Notes: a model not told the origin generated them from the sequence alone. 64,000 nucleotides of DNA from Opitutales bacterium (GCA_017531845.1 JAFXKI010000004.1:1-64000), one strand, 5' to 3'. Positions 1 through 9,526 are shown, numbered from the stretch's first letter. A program made the numbers and translations.

Positions 1-1541
1 CGATCGAGCGTTTCGCGCACCACGCGAGCGTGTGTATCGTATTCGTAATTACGTTTCGCGCCCGCGCGGTCCGTCTCCGAAGCAATTTTCCCGAGACCGT
101 TCCCGCTCGCAACGCGCGTCGCCGAATACTCCGAAACCCCGTTCACCACGCGCCCGACAAGCATTTCGCCGTCGGCTCCGTAAGCGTAAGTTTCCGTTGA
201 CGCAAGCGTTTTTGCGCCGTTGCCGGATTGTTTCCACTCCGAAATCGCAACGCTCGCCCCGCCTTCCGAAAAAACTTTTTCCTTCGTCGAAGTTTCCGCG
301 TCCGCTCCGCCTGCGTTCCCGCGAACGAAAACCCAGTCTTTCGCGCCGGAATCGTAACTCCACGAGTAATGAAACGAAAATGACGTTCCCGTGCGTTCTT
401 CCAAAAGTTCAAACTCGGCGCAGGAGCCGTCGTCGTTTACGTCGCCGAACGTGAAGGTTTTGACCGGCGTCCCCGTGAACGCGTAACGCCCGGTTCCCGT
501 GTCTTTTTCGCCGACATCGGCGGATTTATACCAATCCACGCGGAATTTCTTCGCGGAGAGTTTTACAACGTCAAGCAAGCCGTCCGTCAACGACCAAACC
601 TGCGCCAAATCGCCTTCTTCGTCCGCAATCAACTCAATGCCGAGCTGAGAAACGGCAAGCTCCACGCCCTCCGGCGAGCGGATTTTTTCAACGTTCCCGT
701 CCGCGCCGTAAGTGATGCGCGTGCGGTCATCCAAGGTTTCGGCGATGCGTCCGCCTGCGAGCGTTTCGACCTGATTATCCGTCCAAACCGACGTTCCCGC
801 CGGGCGTCCGTTTTCGTAGGTATAAGCACAGCGGAGCGCGTCTTCAATGACGATTGTCGCGCCCTCGATGCTCTTTACTTTCCGCGTCATCGGATGAACG
901 TAGCGCAACCCCGAGCCCGAAAAAAGTTCGCGAACGGGAACGCGGTCGTAAATCCGAAGCGCGCCCTGCGGGAAACCCGCCGCAAACAGCGTCCCGCCAA
1001 ACGGCTGAGAAAAATCCACGCTCCCGTTGCTTAGGATTGTGCTCAAGGGGCAAACCCCGGGCGTGCACATGCATTCCGCTTCCGGCGGAAGAGACAATTC
1101 GTCGAAAACACGAACGCAAACGTAAAGATTCCACGGACCGCCGATTGTGTCGTAGGAAATACTAACGGGAAATTTACCCTCAAAAGGAGAACCGTCGCCG
1201 TTAAAATACGTTTCCGATGCCGGGCGATGCAGGCTCGAGCTTATGCTGCCGATTCCGTCAATCGTAACCGTCGCGTTGTCGTCCGAGCGGATGTAAATGC
1301 TCACATTCTTTCCGGACAACTCCAACTCCGCATTCAGCGTCGCCGAAAAAATTTTTTCAAAAAACGGTGCCGTGCCCCCGAAACTCCAAGTGTATTCACG
1401 GTAAGCGGTGTCCGAATCCGTCAATTTCGTGTTTCCGGTATCGCTACTCGTCGGATTAAAATTCGCGGGAACGTCGCCGCTCGTCGTCCACTCGCCCGGA
1501 GCCGACTGCGGAGTTGAAGAAGACGGAGTTTCTGTAGACAT
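1..1541 (-). CDS. RHS/YD-repeat protein, N-terminal part (cut by window edge)
   Basis: An uninterrupted minus-strand frame starts at the ATG at 1541 and stays open to base 1, giving about 513 residues without a stop, so the gene continues beyond the left edge. The start follows an AAAGG-like site (AGAGAAAGGCTTACTACC before ATG). No signal peptide is visible. Residues about 20-150 look like a beta-rich domain (IYIRSDDNATVTIDG), followed by a Cys-rich stretch (ECMCTPGVCP). The rest has RHS-type wording: GALRIYDRVP, RITYGADGNVEKIRSPEGV, YAYGADGEMLVGRVVNG and NYEYDTHARVVRETLD. Such proteins form large shells around a variable C-terminal domain that is often toxic; that domain lies outside the window here. 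Family call fairly firm, function unknown. Confidence 0.75.
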   Translation of the reverse strand, partial: MSTETPSSSTPQSAPGEWTTSGDVPANFNPTSSDTGNTKLTDSDTAYREYTWSFGGTAPFFEKIFSATLNAELELSGKNVSIYIRSDDNATVTIDGIGSISSSLHRPASETYFNGDGSPFEGKFPVSISYDTIGGPWNLYVCVRVFDELSLPPEAECMCTPGVCPLSTILSNGSVDFSQPFGGTLFAAGFPQGALRIYDRVPVRELFSGSGLRYVHPMTRKVKSIEGATIVIEDALRCAYTYENGRPAGTSVWTDNQVETLAGGRIAETLDDRTRITYGADGNVEKIRSPEGVELAVSQLGIELIADEEGDLAQVWSLTDGLLDVVKLSAKKFRVDWYKSADVGEKDTGTGRYAFTGTPVKTFTFGDVNDDGSCAEFELLEERTGTSFSFHYSWSYDSGAKDWVFVRGNAGGADAETSTKEKVFSEGGASVAISEWKQSGNGAKTLASTETYAYGADGEMLVGRVVNGVSEYSATRVASGNGLGKIASETDRAGAKRNYEYDTHARVVRETLD

Positions 1542-1760
1542 GGTAGTAAGCCTTTCTCTTTCGGAGTTAAATTTAAGAAGTAAGAGCCCAATCTCTCCTG
1601 ACTCTCTTGCCCCCTACAAAAAACAAAAAAAATCCTACCGCGCAAGAGGTTAATATTAAAATTTTGAAATATTTATCCCCCAATTATTGCAATTTTGTAA
1701 TAATTGTAATGACACAAGCAACGCCACCCGCGCTCCGCCGCACAAAAAAGCGTTCCCGCG

Positions 1761-1787
1761 AAAAAAAAACGCGGGTTAAACCGCGTT
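1761..1787 (-). terminator. Rho-independent terminator after lepA
   Basis: On the minus strand the stem AACGCGG/CCGCGTT (1781-1787 with 1769-1775) with a short loop is followed by nine T residues. It lies just downstream of the lepA stop. A CGTTCCCG octamer sits directly behind the T-run (1751-1758). Confidence 0.75.
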
Positions 1788-1804
1788 TTCCGACAGAAGC
1801 ATTA

Positions 1805-3607
1805 CTACTTTTCGTTTTTGAGAATTTTGATAAAAGCTTCCTGGGGAATGGAAACTTTACCGATTTCCTTCATGCGCTTTTTCCCTTCTTTTTGCTTATC
1901 AAGAAGTTTGCGCTTACGAGTGATGTCGCCGCCGTAGCACTTGGCGAGAACGTCTTTCCCGACGGAGCCGAGTGTTTCACGAGCAATAATTTTTCCGCCG
2001 ACAGCCGCCTGAATCGCAATTTTGAAAAGCTGGCGCGGGAGCAGCTCCTTGAGGCGCTCACAAAGCCGGCGACCGTTGGATTCTGCCTTTGTCGTGTGAA
2101 CAATACTTGAAAACGCGTCGACGGGATCGCCGTTCACCAAAATGTCGAGTTTCACCAAATCGCTCTCGACATAATCGCCGAACTCATAGTCCATCGAGCC
2201 GTATCCGCGCGTGATGGATTTGAGGCGATCATTAAAATCGACGAGAATTTCATTCAACGGGAGCACACAGGAGAGCATCACGCGCTGATCGTCGATCGTG
2301 TCTATATGATCGCAGATTCCGCGTTTTTCCTGAATGAGCGTAAGCATATCGCCGATACTCGTGCTCGGCACGTGAATGTGCGCACGCACAGTCGGCTCCT
2401 CCATTTTTTCGATTTCCGCCGCAGGCGGCATAAGGGATGGATTATCGATTTTGGAAAGTTTTCCGCCGTGAGTATAAACTTTGTAAATAACACTCGGATA
2501 CGTCGAAATAATGTCGAGATCATATTCCCGCCGCAAGCGCTCCTGGATAATTTCCATGTGAAGCAAGCCGAGAAATCCGCAACGAAATCCGAAACCGAGC
2601 GCGACGGAACTTTCCGCCGTATAGGTCAATGCCGCATCGTTAATTGCCAGTTTTGCCAACCCTGCTTTAAGCTTTTCATATTCGCTTGTATCCAACGGAT
2701 AAATACCGCTGAAAACCATCGGGCGCACTTCCTTGAATCCGGGAACGGGCTCTTTTGCCGCCGCGTTTGCGTGCGTGAGCGTATCCCCGATTTTAACTTC
2801 GGAAACATCGCGAATATTCGTTACGACGTAGCCGACCATGCCCGGCTCAAGTGCGTCCGCCGCTTTCATTTTCGGAGAAAAAATTCCGACTTCCTTGATT
2901 TGGCTCTTTGCACCGGTTGCCATGAGCTGAATAGTGTCTCCGGGCTTGAACGATCCCGAAAAAACGCGCACGTAAGTGATAACGCCTTTGTAGGTATCGA
3001 ACTTGGAGTCAAAAATCAGCGCACGAGGCTCGGGATAATCCGCCCATTTCGGAGCGGGAACGGTTTTAACGACGGCTTCCAGAATATCGGTAATCCCGAT
3101 TCCGCTTTTTCCTGAAGCCAAAATCGCTTCGTCCGCCGGAATCGCGAGAACGTCTTCCACCTGCCGCTTTGCCTCCTCCGGATGAGCACTCGGAAGGTCA
3201 ATCTTATTAACAACCGGGATAATGGTTAAATCCTGTTGCAGAGCGAGCGTTGCGTTTGCGACGGTTTGCGCCTCCACTCCCTGCGACGCGTCGATGAGCA
3301 GGCACGCGCCTTCGCACGACGCAAGCGAGCGTGAAACTTCGTAGGAAAAATCGACATGCCCGGGAGTGTCAATCAGGTTCAGCAAATACGTGTTTCCGTC
3401 CTGTGCCGTGTAATTCATTGAAACGGGGTGGCTTTTAATCGTAATGCCCTTTTCCCGTTCGAGATCCATCGCATCCAAAAGCTGATCTTTCATTTGACGC
3501 AGTTCGACCGTTTTAGTGTGCTCGAGCAAACGATCGGAGAGCGTCGTTTTTCCGTGGTCGACGTGAGCGATGATGCAAAAATTACGAATGTTACGAATAT
3601 CAGGCAT
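1805..3607 (-). CDS. lepA: Elongation factor 4 (LepA) GTPase
   Basis: Ribosome-associated GTPase that back-translocates or remodels stalled elongation complexes. The 600-residue protein has the family's usual length. G1 is AHVDHGKTTL, G3 DTPGH, G4 NKID, followed by EF-G-like domains and the LepA C-terminal domain ending in EAFIKILKNEK. The start at 3607 (MPDIRNIRNFC) is chosen over the upstream ATG at 3673 because LepA homologues begin directly before NIRNFxIIAH. The spacer before this ATG contains the CGGGAACG octamer where a Shine-Dalgarno sequence would be. It is followed by a terminator and preceded by ftsY on the same strand. Confidence 0.96.
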   Translation of the reverse strand: MPDIRNIRNFCIIAHVDHGKTTLSDRLLEHTKTVELRQMKDQLLDAMDLEREKGITIKSHPVSMNYTAQDGNTYLLNLIDTPGHVDFSYEVSRSLASCEGACLLIDASQGVEAQTVANATLALQQDLTIIPVVNKIDLPSAHPEEAKRQVEDVLAIPADEAILASGKSGIGITDILEAVVKTVPAPKWADYPEPRALIFDSKFDTYKGVITYVRVFSGSFKPGDTIQLMATGAKSQIKEVGIFSPKMKAADALEPGMVGYVVTNIRDVSEVKIGDTLTHANAAAKEPVPGFKEVRPMVFSGIYPLDTSEYEKLKAGLAKLAINDAALTYTAESSVALGFGFRCGFLGLLHMEIIQERLRREYDLDIISTYPSVIYKVYTHGGKLSKIDNPSLMPPAAEIEKMEEPTVRAHIHVPSTSIGDMLTLIQEKRGICDHIDTIDDQRVMLSCVLPLNEILVDFNDRLKSITRGYGSMDYEFGDYVESDLVKLDILVNGDPVDAFSSIVHTTKAESNGRRLCERLKELLPRQLFKIAIQAAVGGKIIARETLGSVGKDVLAKCYGGDITRKRKLLDKQKEGKKRMKEIGKVSIPQEAFIKILKNEK

Positions 3608-3688
3608 TAGGCGTTCCCGTAATGTTGAAAAAAGTTGAACGTGCATTGAAACGCATTTTACGCGGGAACGCAAAACGCATTTTGAAAC

Positions 3689-4606
3689 TTACTCCGTGTC
3701 GAAAATTGCCGAAACGTAGTTTTCTACGGAGAACGGCTGAAGATCTTCCGGTTTTTCTCCGAGCCCGACGTAATAAATCGGAATTTTCAATTCACGCCAA
3801 ATCCCGACAAGCGCTCCGCCGCGCGAAGTGCCGTCGAGCTTCGTAACGATAAGCCCGGTCAAGCCGAACGCCTCGTGAAAAATTTTTGCCTGCTCAATGG
3901 AATTGGAGCCGAGGGTGCCGTCCACCACAAGCCAGCGATGATGCGGTGCTGCGGCATCGTGCTTGGCGACAACGCGGGAAATCTTTTTCAGTTCCTCCAT
4001 CAAATGCGATTTTGTGTGCAAACGCCCGGCAGTATCTAAAATCGCGATACGCTTTCCGCGGGAACGCGCAGCCTGAACCGTATCAAATGCAACGGCGGCG
4101 GCATCAGCCCCGTGACGCCCGGGAACGAGGTCGAGATTCAGCCGGGTTGCCCATGCGGCGATTTGTTCATTTGCCGCTGCGCGAAACGTATCGCACGCAC
4201 CGAGTATTACAGCGTTCCCGCCTTGTTCAAAAAGGTGCGCGAGCTTGGCGGAGGTTGTCGTTTTTCCTGCTCCGTTGACACCGACGAGTGCAATCACTTC
4301 GGGAATGTGTTCCGGCGCAGGAACGAATTTTGCCTCGGATCCTTCGAGGACGCGGGCGAGCACGCGCTTCCCGATTTCAGCGGCTTCGCGTCCGTGCAAA
4401 TCTTTGTCTTTTGCATAAGCGCTCCGGATCTCGTCGAGAATTTCCTGCGTGGTTTCCACTCCGAAATCCGCGCCGTAAAGGGCTTCCTCAAGCTCCTCAA
4501 TCGAAGCGGCGTCCAGTTTTTTTGAAAAAATTCCGCCGAGCGCGCCGAACAGTTTAGCCGTTTTTTTGAAACCGTCCTTAAACTTTTGAATAAGGGAACC
4601 GAACAT
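3689..4606 (-). CDS. ftsY: Signal recognition particle receptor FtsY
   Basis: SRP-receptor GTPase that docks ribosome-nascent chain complexes at the membrane. The 305 residues contain an N domain and a G domain with GVNGAGKTTTSAKLA (P-loop), DTFRAAA, DTAGRLHTK and TKLDGTSRGG, and the closing GLGEKPEDLQPF motif typical of FtsY. It lacks the long acidic A domain of enterobacterial FtsY and begins with a short basic helix (MFGSLIQKFKDGFKKTAK), as in many short FtsY proteins. Same strand as lepA and nusB. Confidence 0.96.
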   Translation of the reverse strand: MFGSLIQKFKDGFKKTAKLFGALGGIFSKKLDAASIEELEEALYGADFGVETTQEILDEIRSAYAKDKDLHGREAAEIGKRVLARVLEGSEAKFVPAPEHIPEVIALVGVNGAGKTTTSAKLAHLFEQGGNAVILGACDTFRAAANEQIAAWATRLNLDLVPGRHGADAAAVAFDTVQAARSRGKRIAILDTAGRLHTKSHLMEELKKISRVVAKHDAAAPHHRWLVVDGTLGSNSIEQAKIFHEAFGLTGLIVTKLDGTSRGGALVGIWRELKIPIYYVGLGEKPEDLQPFSVENYVSAIFDTE

Positions 4607-4681
4607 CGGGTAAATATTAGGAATTAGGAACGAAAAATTAGACTTTTCTGCAAATTTTTCATTCGAGATTGCATGGAGTGT

Positions 4682-5167
4682 CTACTGTTTTTGTGCTTCC
4701 CGGAGAGGACGCGTCAGGTGCGCTTTCACGCGATCGAGCATTCCGTTGACGAACCGGTGCGAATCTTCCGTGGAATAAATTTTTGCCAACTCGATAGCCT
4801 CGTTGATGGAAACGATCGGCGGGATATCCGTGCGGTAGAGAAGCTCGTAAACGGCGAGGCGAAGCACCGCAAGATCGCAGCGCGCGATGCGAGCGAGCGT
4901 CCAATTTTTTGCGCAATCGGAAATCACTTCATCGATTTTCTCAATATTTTCAAGCGTTCCCGCGACTAATTCTTCCGCGAACGCGTAGTATTCGCGCGGC
5001 TCACTTTGCGAGGTAAAAAAATCGAAAAGCATTTCCGGAAGCTTGTCCGGCTCGCAGGGGGAAACGCCCCACGCGTAAATAAATTGCATTGCGGCAATGC
5101 GGTTTGCGCGACGGCGGGAAGGCTTCGCGGGTTTTTGCGCTCCCGGTTTTTCGTTAAAAGAGGTCAT
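4682..5167 (-). CDS. nusB: Transcription antitermination protein NusB
   Basis: All-helical NusB protein of 161 residues, which joins NusE (S10) at boxA of rRNA operons. Recognisable segments are RRRANRIAAMQFIYAW near the N-terminus, the central RIARCDLAVLRLAVYELL and PPIVSINEAIELAKIYST, and the closing RFVNGMLDRV. A basic, proline-rich extension of about 20 residues precedes the domain. It lies 8 bp downstream of ribH, the common ribH-nusB pairing, and upstream of ftsY. Confidence 0.95.
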   Translation of the reverse strand: MTSFNEKPGAQKPAKPSRRRANRIAAMQFIYAWGVSPCEPDKLPEMLFDFFTSQSEPREYYAFAEELVAGTLENIEKIDEVISDCAKNWTLARIARCDLAVLRLAVYELLYRTDIPPIVSINEAIELAKIYSTEDSHRFVNGMLDRVKAHLTRPLREAQKQ

Positions 5168-5175
5168 AAAAAAGC

Positions 5176-5793
5176 TTAGTTTTTGTGAAAAGGATTGTTG
5201 CCGCCAAGAGAAAATCCGCCGGAAATATCGTCGTCATCGTCTTCGTCGTGCAAAAAATTACTACCAAAAATTTCCTCATTGCGTTCCCGCTCAATATCAT
5301 CGCGGTCGAGTTCTTCGAGGTAACGCGCAAGCCGCAGTCCGGATGCCGCCATGTCAAGTGCAGCGAGGGCAAATTCCGCCCCGCGGTCAGTCTCGCCGAA
5401 AACGCGTTCGTCCGCCTGTGCCTCATTATTGGTTACGATGATTCCGTTGATGACGGGCACCTGCGTGTTGATTCCGACAGCCTGAAGTGCCGTTGCCGTT
5501 CCGTTAGCGATAATCTCGTGATGCGGAGTTTCTCCAGCAATCACCACGCCGAGAGCGATGATGCAATCGTAATCACCCGTGAGCGCAAGCATATTGGCGA
5601 TATAGGGGAGTTCATTCGCCCCGGGAACGCGGCTGACATCGATTCCGCTCGACGGAATCTTGGATTCGCGGAGTTTTTGTTGAACGCGGGAAATCAGATA
5701 ATCGACGTGCTTCGTGTTATAGCGGGAAGCAACAATCGCGAAGCGCAAATCGGAATGCGCTTCCGGACGATGTGTCGGTTTATTTTTGCTCAT
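5176..5793 (-). CDS. ribH: 6,7-dimethyl-8-ribityllumazine synthase with acidic C-terminal tail
   Basis: Penultimate riboflavin enzyme condensing the pyrimidine amine with dihydroxybutanone phosphate. Motifs are FAIVASRYN, RVPGANELP, ALGVVIAGETPHHE (catalytic His region), the substrate loop PVINGIIVTNNEAQADER and a following helix. The domain ends near residue 160. About 45 more residues follow, rich in Glu/Asp (HDEDDDDDISGG) and ending in Gly/Asn-rich sequence. RibH normally has about 155 residues, so this tail is unusual. Translationally close to nusB. Confidence 0.93.
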   Translation of the reverse strand: MSKNKPTHRPEAHSDLRFAIVASRYNTKHVDYLISRVQQKLRESKIPSSGIDVSRVPGANELPYIANMLALTGDYDCIIALGVVIAGETPHHEIIANGTATALQAVGINTQVPVINGIIVTNNEAQADERVFGETDRGAEFALAALDMAASGLRLARYLEELDRDDIERERNEEIFGSNFLHDEDDDDDISGGFSLGGNNPFHKN

Positions 5794-5879
5794 AAGAAAA
5801 TTTACAAAAAGAAATGAATAAACTCTGCGAATTTGAAAGAACGTATTTCAAAAAAAAGAACAAATTTTCCGAAAAGAGT

Positions 5880-6152
5880 TCAGGTAGAAGGTGCCGGATC
5901 CGAAGCACTCTTCTTTCGCCAGGATTTTCTCCACCCGGCGCGATGCTTGGCAATCCAGTCATACATCGCGTGAACGTAACCGACATCGTAGCCGGCGCGT
6001 TCGCTCAGAAACCATTTGTGCCGCATTATCTCCTCACGCTCAGCCGAAGCCTCACGAAACAGGCTCGACTTCGACGCGACAGACTGAACCAGCCGCGAAG
6101 AACGCAAAGTCTGCCCCGCTTTCGGCGCACCGGATGCTCTTTTCGGTTTCAT
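5880..6152 (-). CDS. Small hypothetical protein
   Basis: A 90-residue protein. The start at 6152 (MKPKRASGAP) is preceded by GCGAGGGT, a reasonable ribosome binding site; the longer open frame up to 6278 runs through phoR's end and is not used. The N-terminal 30 residues are basic. The C-terminal half reads EREEIMRHKWFLSERAGYD and KHRAGWRKSW, a charged helical pattern vaguely like the C-terminus of DUF4032 proteins; this match is from memory and unsure. Last gene of the pho run on the minus strand. No function proposed. Confidence 0.6.
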   Translation of the reverse strand: MKPKRASGAPKAGQTLRSSRLVQSVASKSSLFREASAEREEIMRHKWFLSERAGYDVGYVHAMYDWIAKHRAGWRKSWRKKSASDPAPST

Positions 6153-6255
6153 ACCCTCGCAATATGTTCCGAAACGGCTTTTTTTCAAGCCAAAAACCTC
6201 TCCGTGCATGCACGGAAACGCCCGCCCTGCCCTGCAAAGTTTCCCGCCTCTGTTT

Positions 6256-8028
6256 CTACCGCCCCATTCCCGATTCAAAATTTATCCGGAACGTGCACCC
6301 TTCCCCGGGAACGCTCTCGACGGACTCCGTGCCGCCGTGCAAGCGTGCGATGTGCTTGACGATGGCGAGCCCGAGCCCGGTCCCGCCAAGAGCCCGCGAA
6401 TGCGCTTTGTCTGCACTGTAAAAACGCTCAAAAATGCGGGAGTGGTGCTCCGGAGAAATTCCGATTCCGAAATCCCGTACGGAAAGCCTTGCCGCGTTCC
6501 CGTTTTTTTCAAGCGAAACTTCGATGCGCGGGCTTCCGCTGTATTTGATTGCGTTGGAAACGAGATTGATGACCGCCTGCTCTATCAGGCGGCTGTCGCC
6601 TTCAAAATCCGTCGGGTCATTTCGTGTAATTTCAAGTTTGATATTTGCCGCCTCTGCGCGGGAACGGCAGTAATTAACGGCATTTTCCACGGCAATATCC
6701 AAGCGGAACGGGAGTGTTTCCTTTCCGCCGGAAATCTGCCTCCGCTCAATTGCAGCGAGGCTTAATACATCTTGCACCAGCGCATTTAAGCGCTTTGCCT
6801 GAGACGACAAAATGCCGAGAAATTTTTCCGTTGTCTTCGGTTTTTCAAGTGCACCGGATTCCAGCGCGTCCACCGCGCCGAGGATTCCCGTCAGCGGAGT
6901 TTTGATTTCATGAGAAACGTTCGCTACAAAATCGCTACGGAAAGATTCGAGGCGGCGCAGATTTGTCAAATCCGTTACGGCAAGAAGCAACCGCCGATCT
7001 CCGTCCTGAAATATCGGCCCGCCTTTAGCAAAAAGCGTGCGCGGGGTGCCGTCCGCTTCAAGGGTTATTTCCGCTTCGACGGGAACGTTTTCGGAAAAGG
7101 CACGATTTACGAGTGCGACAAGTTCTGCCGAGCCGCAACGCGAAAGATCGAACTTTCCTGATGCGGCGTGAACGCCAAAAAGCCTCCGAGCCGCACTGTT
7201 GAGGTAAAGTGCGTTCCCGTCTTCAGAAAAAAGCAAAACGGCTTCCGAAAGCGCCGAAAACAGAAACTCGCGACCGTTGCGTTCCGCCGTGATACGGTCG
7301 AGCTGCGCCTTCAGCTGCTCTTTCATGCGGCTGACAGTCATTGCCAGCTCACGCACAACTCCTTTTTCCGGGATGGAAATGCGTTCGTTCAAATTGCCGC
7401 GGGCAATACTCTGCGCGCTCTCCTGCAAACGCACAAGCGGTAAACGCACGCGAATCAAAATGTAGAGCGCAATCGCGCAGGTTAAAAAAACGCCGAGTGC
7501 GAGCGCGAGCGTCGTACTCGTTTTCGCGCCGGAAATCATCGCGTCCACATCGTCGTTTCGAATGGCGAGGCGAAGCACGTATTCGATATGCCCGTTCCCG
7601 TTGATGTCAATCGGCATCGCGCAATAAATCATGCGCGCGTTGCTCGTCGAGCTAAAGCGCGTGCTTACGCCGGGTTTTCCCGTAAGAGCAGGTGCAATTT
7701 CTTCGCGTGTCGCGTGGTTGTCAAGCCCGGCGGCATCCGCAACGGAATCGGCAACGACGGTGCCGTCATCACGCACAAGTGTCGCGCGGCGGGAACGTTC
7801 CGGAAATTTTTCGCAATAATCGACGGCGGCGGCAACGTTCCCGGCAAGCAGCATCGGACGGATCATATCCGAAACAAGCTCCGCCTCCGTCATCACATCG
7901 CGCATTTCGGCGGCAATATAAGATTTCTCAAATTCCCGCGTGCTGAAAAAGAGCATTCCCGCAATGGCGCAAACGACGACGCCCAGCAAAATCGGAAACG
8001 CAAAAAGAATTTTGTCGCCGGGTTTCAT
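6256..8028 (-). CDS. phoR: Phosphate-regulon sensor histidine kinase PhoR
   Basis: Membrane sensor kinase of 590 residues. The N-terminal TM helix (residues about 8-28) is followed by an extracytoplasmic domain of about 140 residues, a second TM helix (172-193), HAMP (LPLVRLQESAQSIARGNLNE), PAS (ALSEAVLLFSEDGNALYLN), HisKA with HEIKTPL (His373) and HATPase_c with N-box NLVSNAIKYS and G-boxes DFGIGI and GGTGLGLAIVKHI. It ends 21 bp before phoB on the transcription path and belongs to the pst-pho cluster, which supports PhoR over other kinases. Confidence 0.9.
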   Translation of the reverse strand: MKPGDKILFAFPILLGVVVCAIAGMLFFSTREFEKSYIAAEMRDVMTEAELVSDMIRPMLLAGNVAAAVDYCEKFPERSRRATLVRDDGTVVADSVADAAGLDNHATREEIAPALTGKPGVSTRFSSTSNARMIYCAMPIDINGNGHIEYVLRLAIRNDDVDAMISGAKTSTTLALALGVFLTCAIALYILIRVRLPLVRLQESAQSIARGNLNERISIPEKGVVRELAMTVSRMKEQLKAQLDRITAERNGREFLFSALSEAVLLFSEDGNALYLNSAARRLFGVHAASGKFDLSRCGSAELVALVNRAFSENVPVEAEITLEADGTPRTLFAKGGPIFQDGDRRLLLAVTDLTNLRRLESFRSDFVANVSHEIKTPLTGILGAVDALESGALEKPKTTEKFLGILSSQAKRLNALVQDVLSLAAIERRQISGGKETLPFRLDIAVENAVNYCRSRAEAANIKLEITRNDPTDFEGDSRLIEQAVINLVSNAIKYSGSPRIEVSLEKNGNAARLSVRDFGIGISPEHHSRIFERFYSADKAHSRALGGTGLGLAIVKHIARLHGGTESVESVPGEGCTFRINFESGMGR

Positions 8029-8049
8029 TTCCTGAAAAAAAAACGGATT

Positions 8050-8736
8050 TTAGGATTCGCTTTTCATACGATAGCCAACGCCGCGCACGGTTTCGACATG
8101 GGTTGCCCACTCGCCGAGTTTTCGCCTCAGATTAACAATTTGAACATCAACCGCACGATCCGTTACAGGATAATCGTCCCCTTTTACGCGGGAAACAATC
8201 TGATCCCTCGTGTAAACGCGCCCCGGGCGCGAAGCAAGCAACTGCAAAATTCCGAACTCCGTAACGGTTAGCTCCAGCGGCTTCCCGCCAAGCTGTGCCG
8301 AATATTTTTCCGTATTCAGCACCAGCCCGTTACAACGAATTTCCGTCGAGCTTCCCTGTTCGGTAACCTGCCGCAAATGCGCACGCACACGGGCAACAAG
8401 CACCTTCGTACTGAAAGGTTTTGTGATGTAATCGACCGCGCCAAGCTCCAGCCCGAGCACAATATCGCTTTCTTCGCTTTTAGCGGTGAGCATCACCACG
8501 GGAACGTCGCAAACGGATTCGTCACGCTTGAGGCGTCGGCAAACTTCCAAGCCGTCAATTTTCGGAAGCATCAGATCAAGCAGTATCAGCGCCGGGCGTT
8601 CCCGTAACGCGAGCCGCAAGCCCTCTTCGCCGTCCGCTGCAGTGAGAACGTTTTTAAAACCGTTGCGTTCGAGCGCATAACGCACGACATCGCGAATCGC
8701 GTCATCATCCTCGACAATCAGAATTCGGTTGTTCAT
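8050..8736 (-). CDS. phoB: Phosphate-regulon response regulator PhoB
   Basis: OmpR/PhoB-family regulator of 228 residues with a receiver domain (acid pocket VEDDD, phospho-acceptor Asp54 in LILLDLMLP, Thr in MLTAKSEE, Lys in ITKPFS) and a C-terminal winged helix (ELTVTEFGILQLLASRPGRV, DRAVDVQIVNLRRKLG). The start at 8736 (MNNRILIVEDDD) replaces an upstream frame that overlaps phoU. It should activate pst and the porin when phosphate is low, but no clear Pho box was recognised upstream of them. Confidence 0.93.
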   Translation of the reverse strand: MNNRILIVEDDDAIRDVVRYALERNGFKNVLTAADGEEGLRLALRERPALILLDLMLPKIDGLEVCRRLKRDESVCDVPVVMLTAKSEESDIVLGLELGAVDYITKPFSTKVLVARVRAHLRQVTEQGSSTEIRCNGLVLNTEKYSAQLGGKPLELTVTEFGILQLLASRPGRVYTRDQIVSRVKGDDYPVTDRAVDVQIVNLRRKLGEWATHVETVRGVGYRMKSES

Positions 8737-8807
8737 AGAAGCTTTCCGGAGTTTAACGGGAGGAAACGAAAGGTTAAAGCGTCTTTTCCGTTTGTTTTTC
8801 AAAAAAA

Positions 8808-9470
8808 TTATCCGGCGTTCCCGTGGCGGACGATGGTGCCGCATTCGAGATAAATGACGTCTTCGCAGATATTGGTTGCGACGTCGCCAATGCGCTCCAG
8901 ATTTTTCGAAATCGTCATGCACGAAAGATAATACGCGGCACGGGCAGGGTCGCTCGCAATGTCTGTTTGAATTTGCCTGATGTTAGCGGCGTGGAGCGCA
9001 TCCACTTCGTCGTCGCGGCGAATCACGGCGCGAGCGGCGTCGGGGTCGCGATACGCAAACGCATCAAGCGCGTCTTTGAGCATCGCGGTCGCAACGTTTG
9101 CCATCTCCGTAAAATCAATGCGCTTTTCCGCGGGAACGCCGCTTTCGGCGACGGATTTTGTGCGCTCTGCGATATTGACCGCCATGTCGGCGACGCGCTC
9201 AATTTCCGAATTAATTTTCAAAACGGTTACAATCGTGCGCAGATCCGAGGCAACCGGCTGGTAAAGCGCAAGGATTTTCAAACAATCTTCTTCTATGCGG
9301 ATTTCCTCGCAATCGATCGCGTAATCGTTTTCCGCGACCTGCGCTGCGAGCGCGGCATCAAAGGTTGCAATCGCCTGCAAAGCTTTTCCCAAAGCCGCTT
9401 CCGCCTCCGTCGCCTGTCGCGCCAAATGCCGCTTCAGCTGTGATATTTCTTGTGTAAAATGTTCTTTCAT
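8808..9470 (-). CDS. phoU: Phosphate transport regulator PhoU
   Basis: Two-repeat helical bundle of 220 residues that links PstSCAB to PhoR and damps phosphate signalling. The PhoU signature occurs twice: SDLRTIVTVLKINSEIERVADMAVNIAE in the first repeat and SCMTISKNLERIGDVATNICEDVIYL in the second, with the metal-binding E/DxxxD pattern. Located between pstB and phoB on the same strand. Confidence 0.95.
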   Translation of the reverse strand: MKEHFTQEISQLKRHLARQATEAEAALGKALQAIATFDAALAAQVAENDYAIDCEEIRIEEDCLKILALYQPVASDLRTIVTVLKINSEIERVADMAVNIAERTKSVAESGVPAEKRIDFTEMANVATAMLKDALDAFAYRDPDAARAVIRRDDEVDALHAANIRQIQTDIASDPARAAYYLSCMTISKNLERIGDVATNICEDVIYLECGTIVRHGNAG

Positions 9471-9526
9471 CGTCTAACTTTCTCTTTAATTTTTTTACGA
9501 ACAATCGATAGTTTTGACAGCAAATC

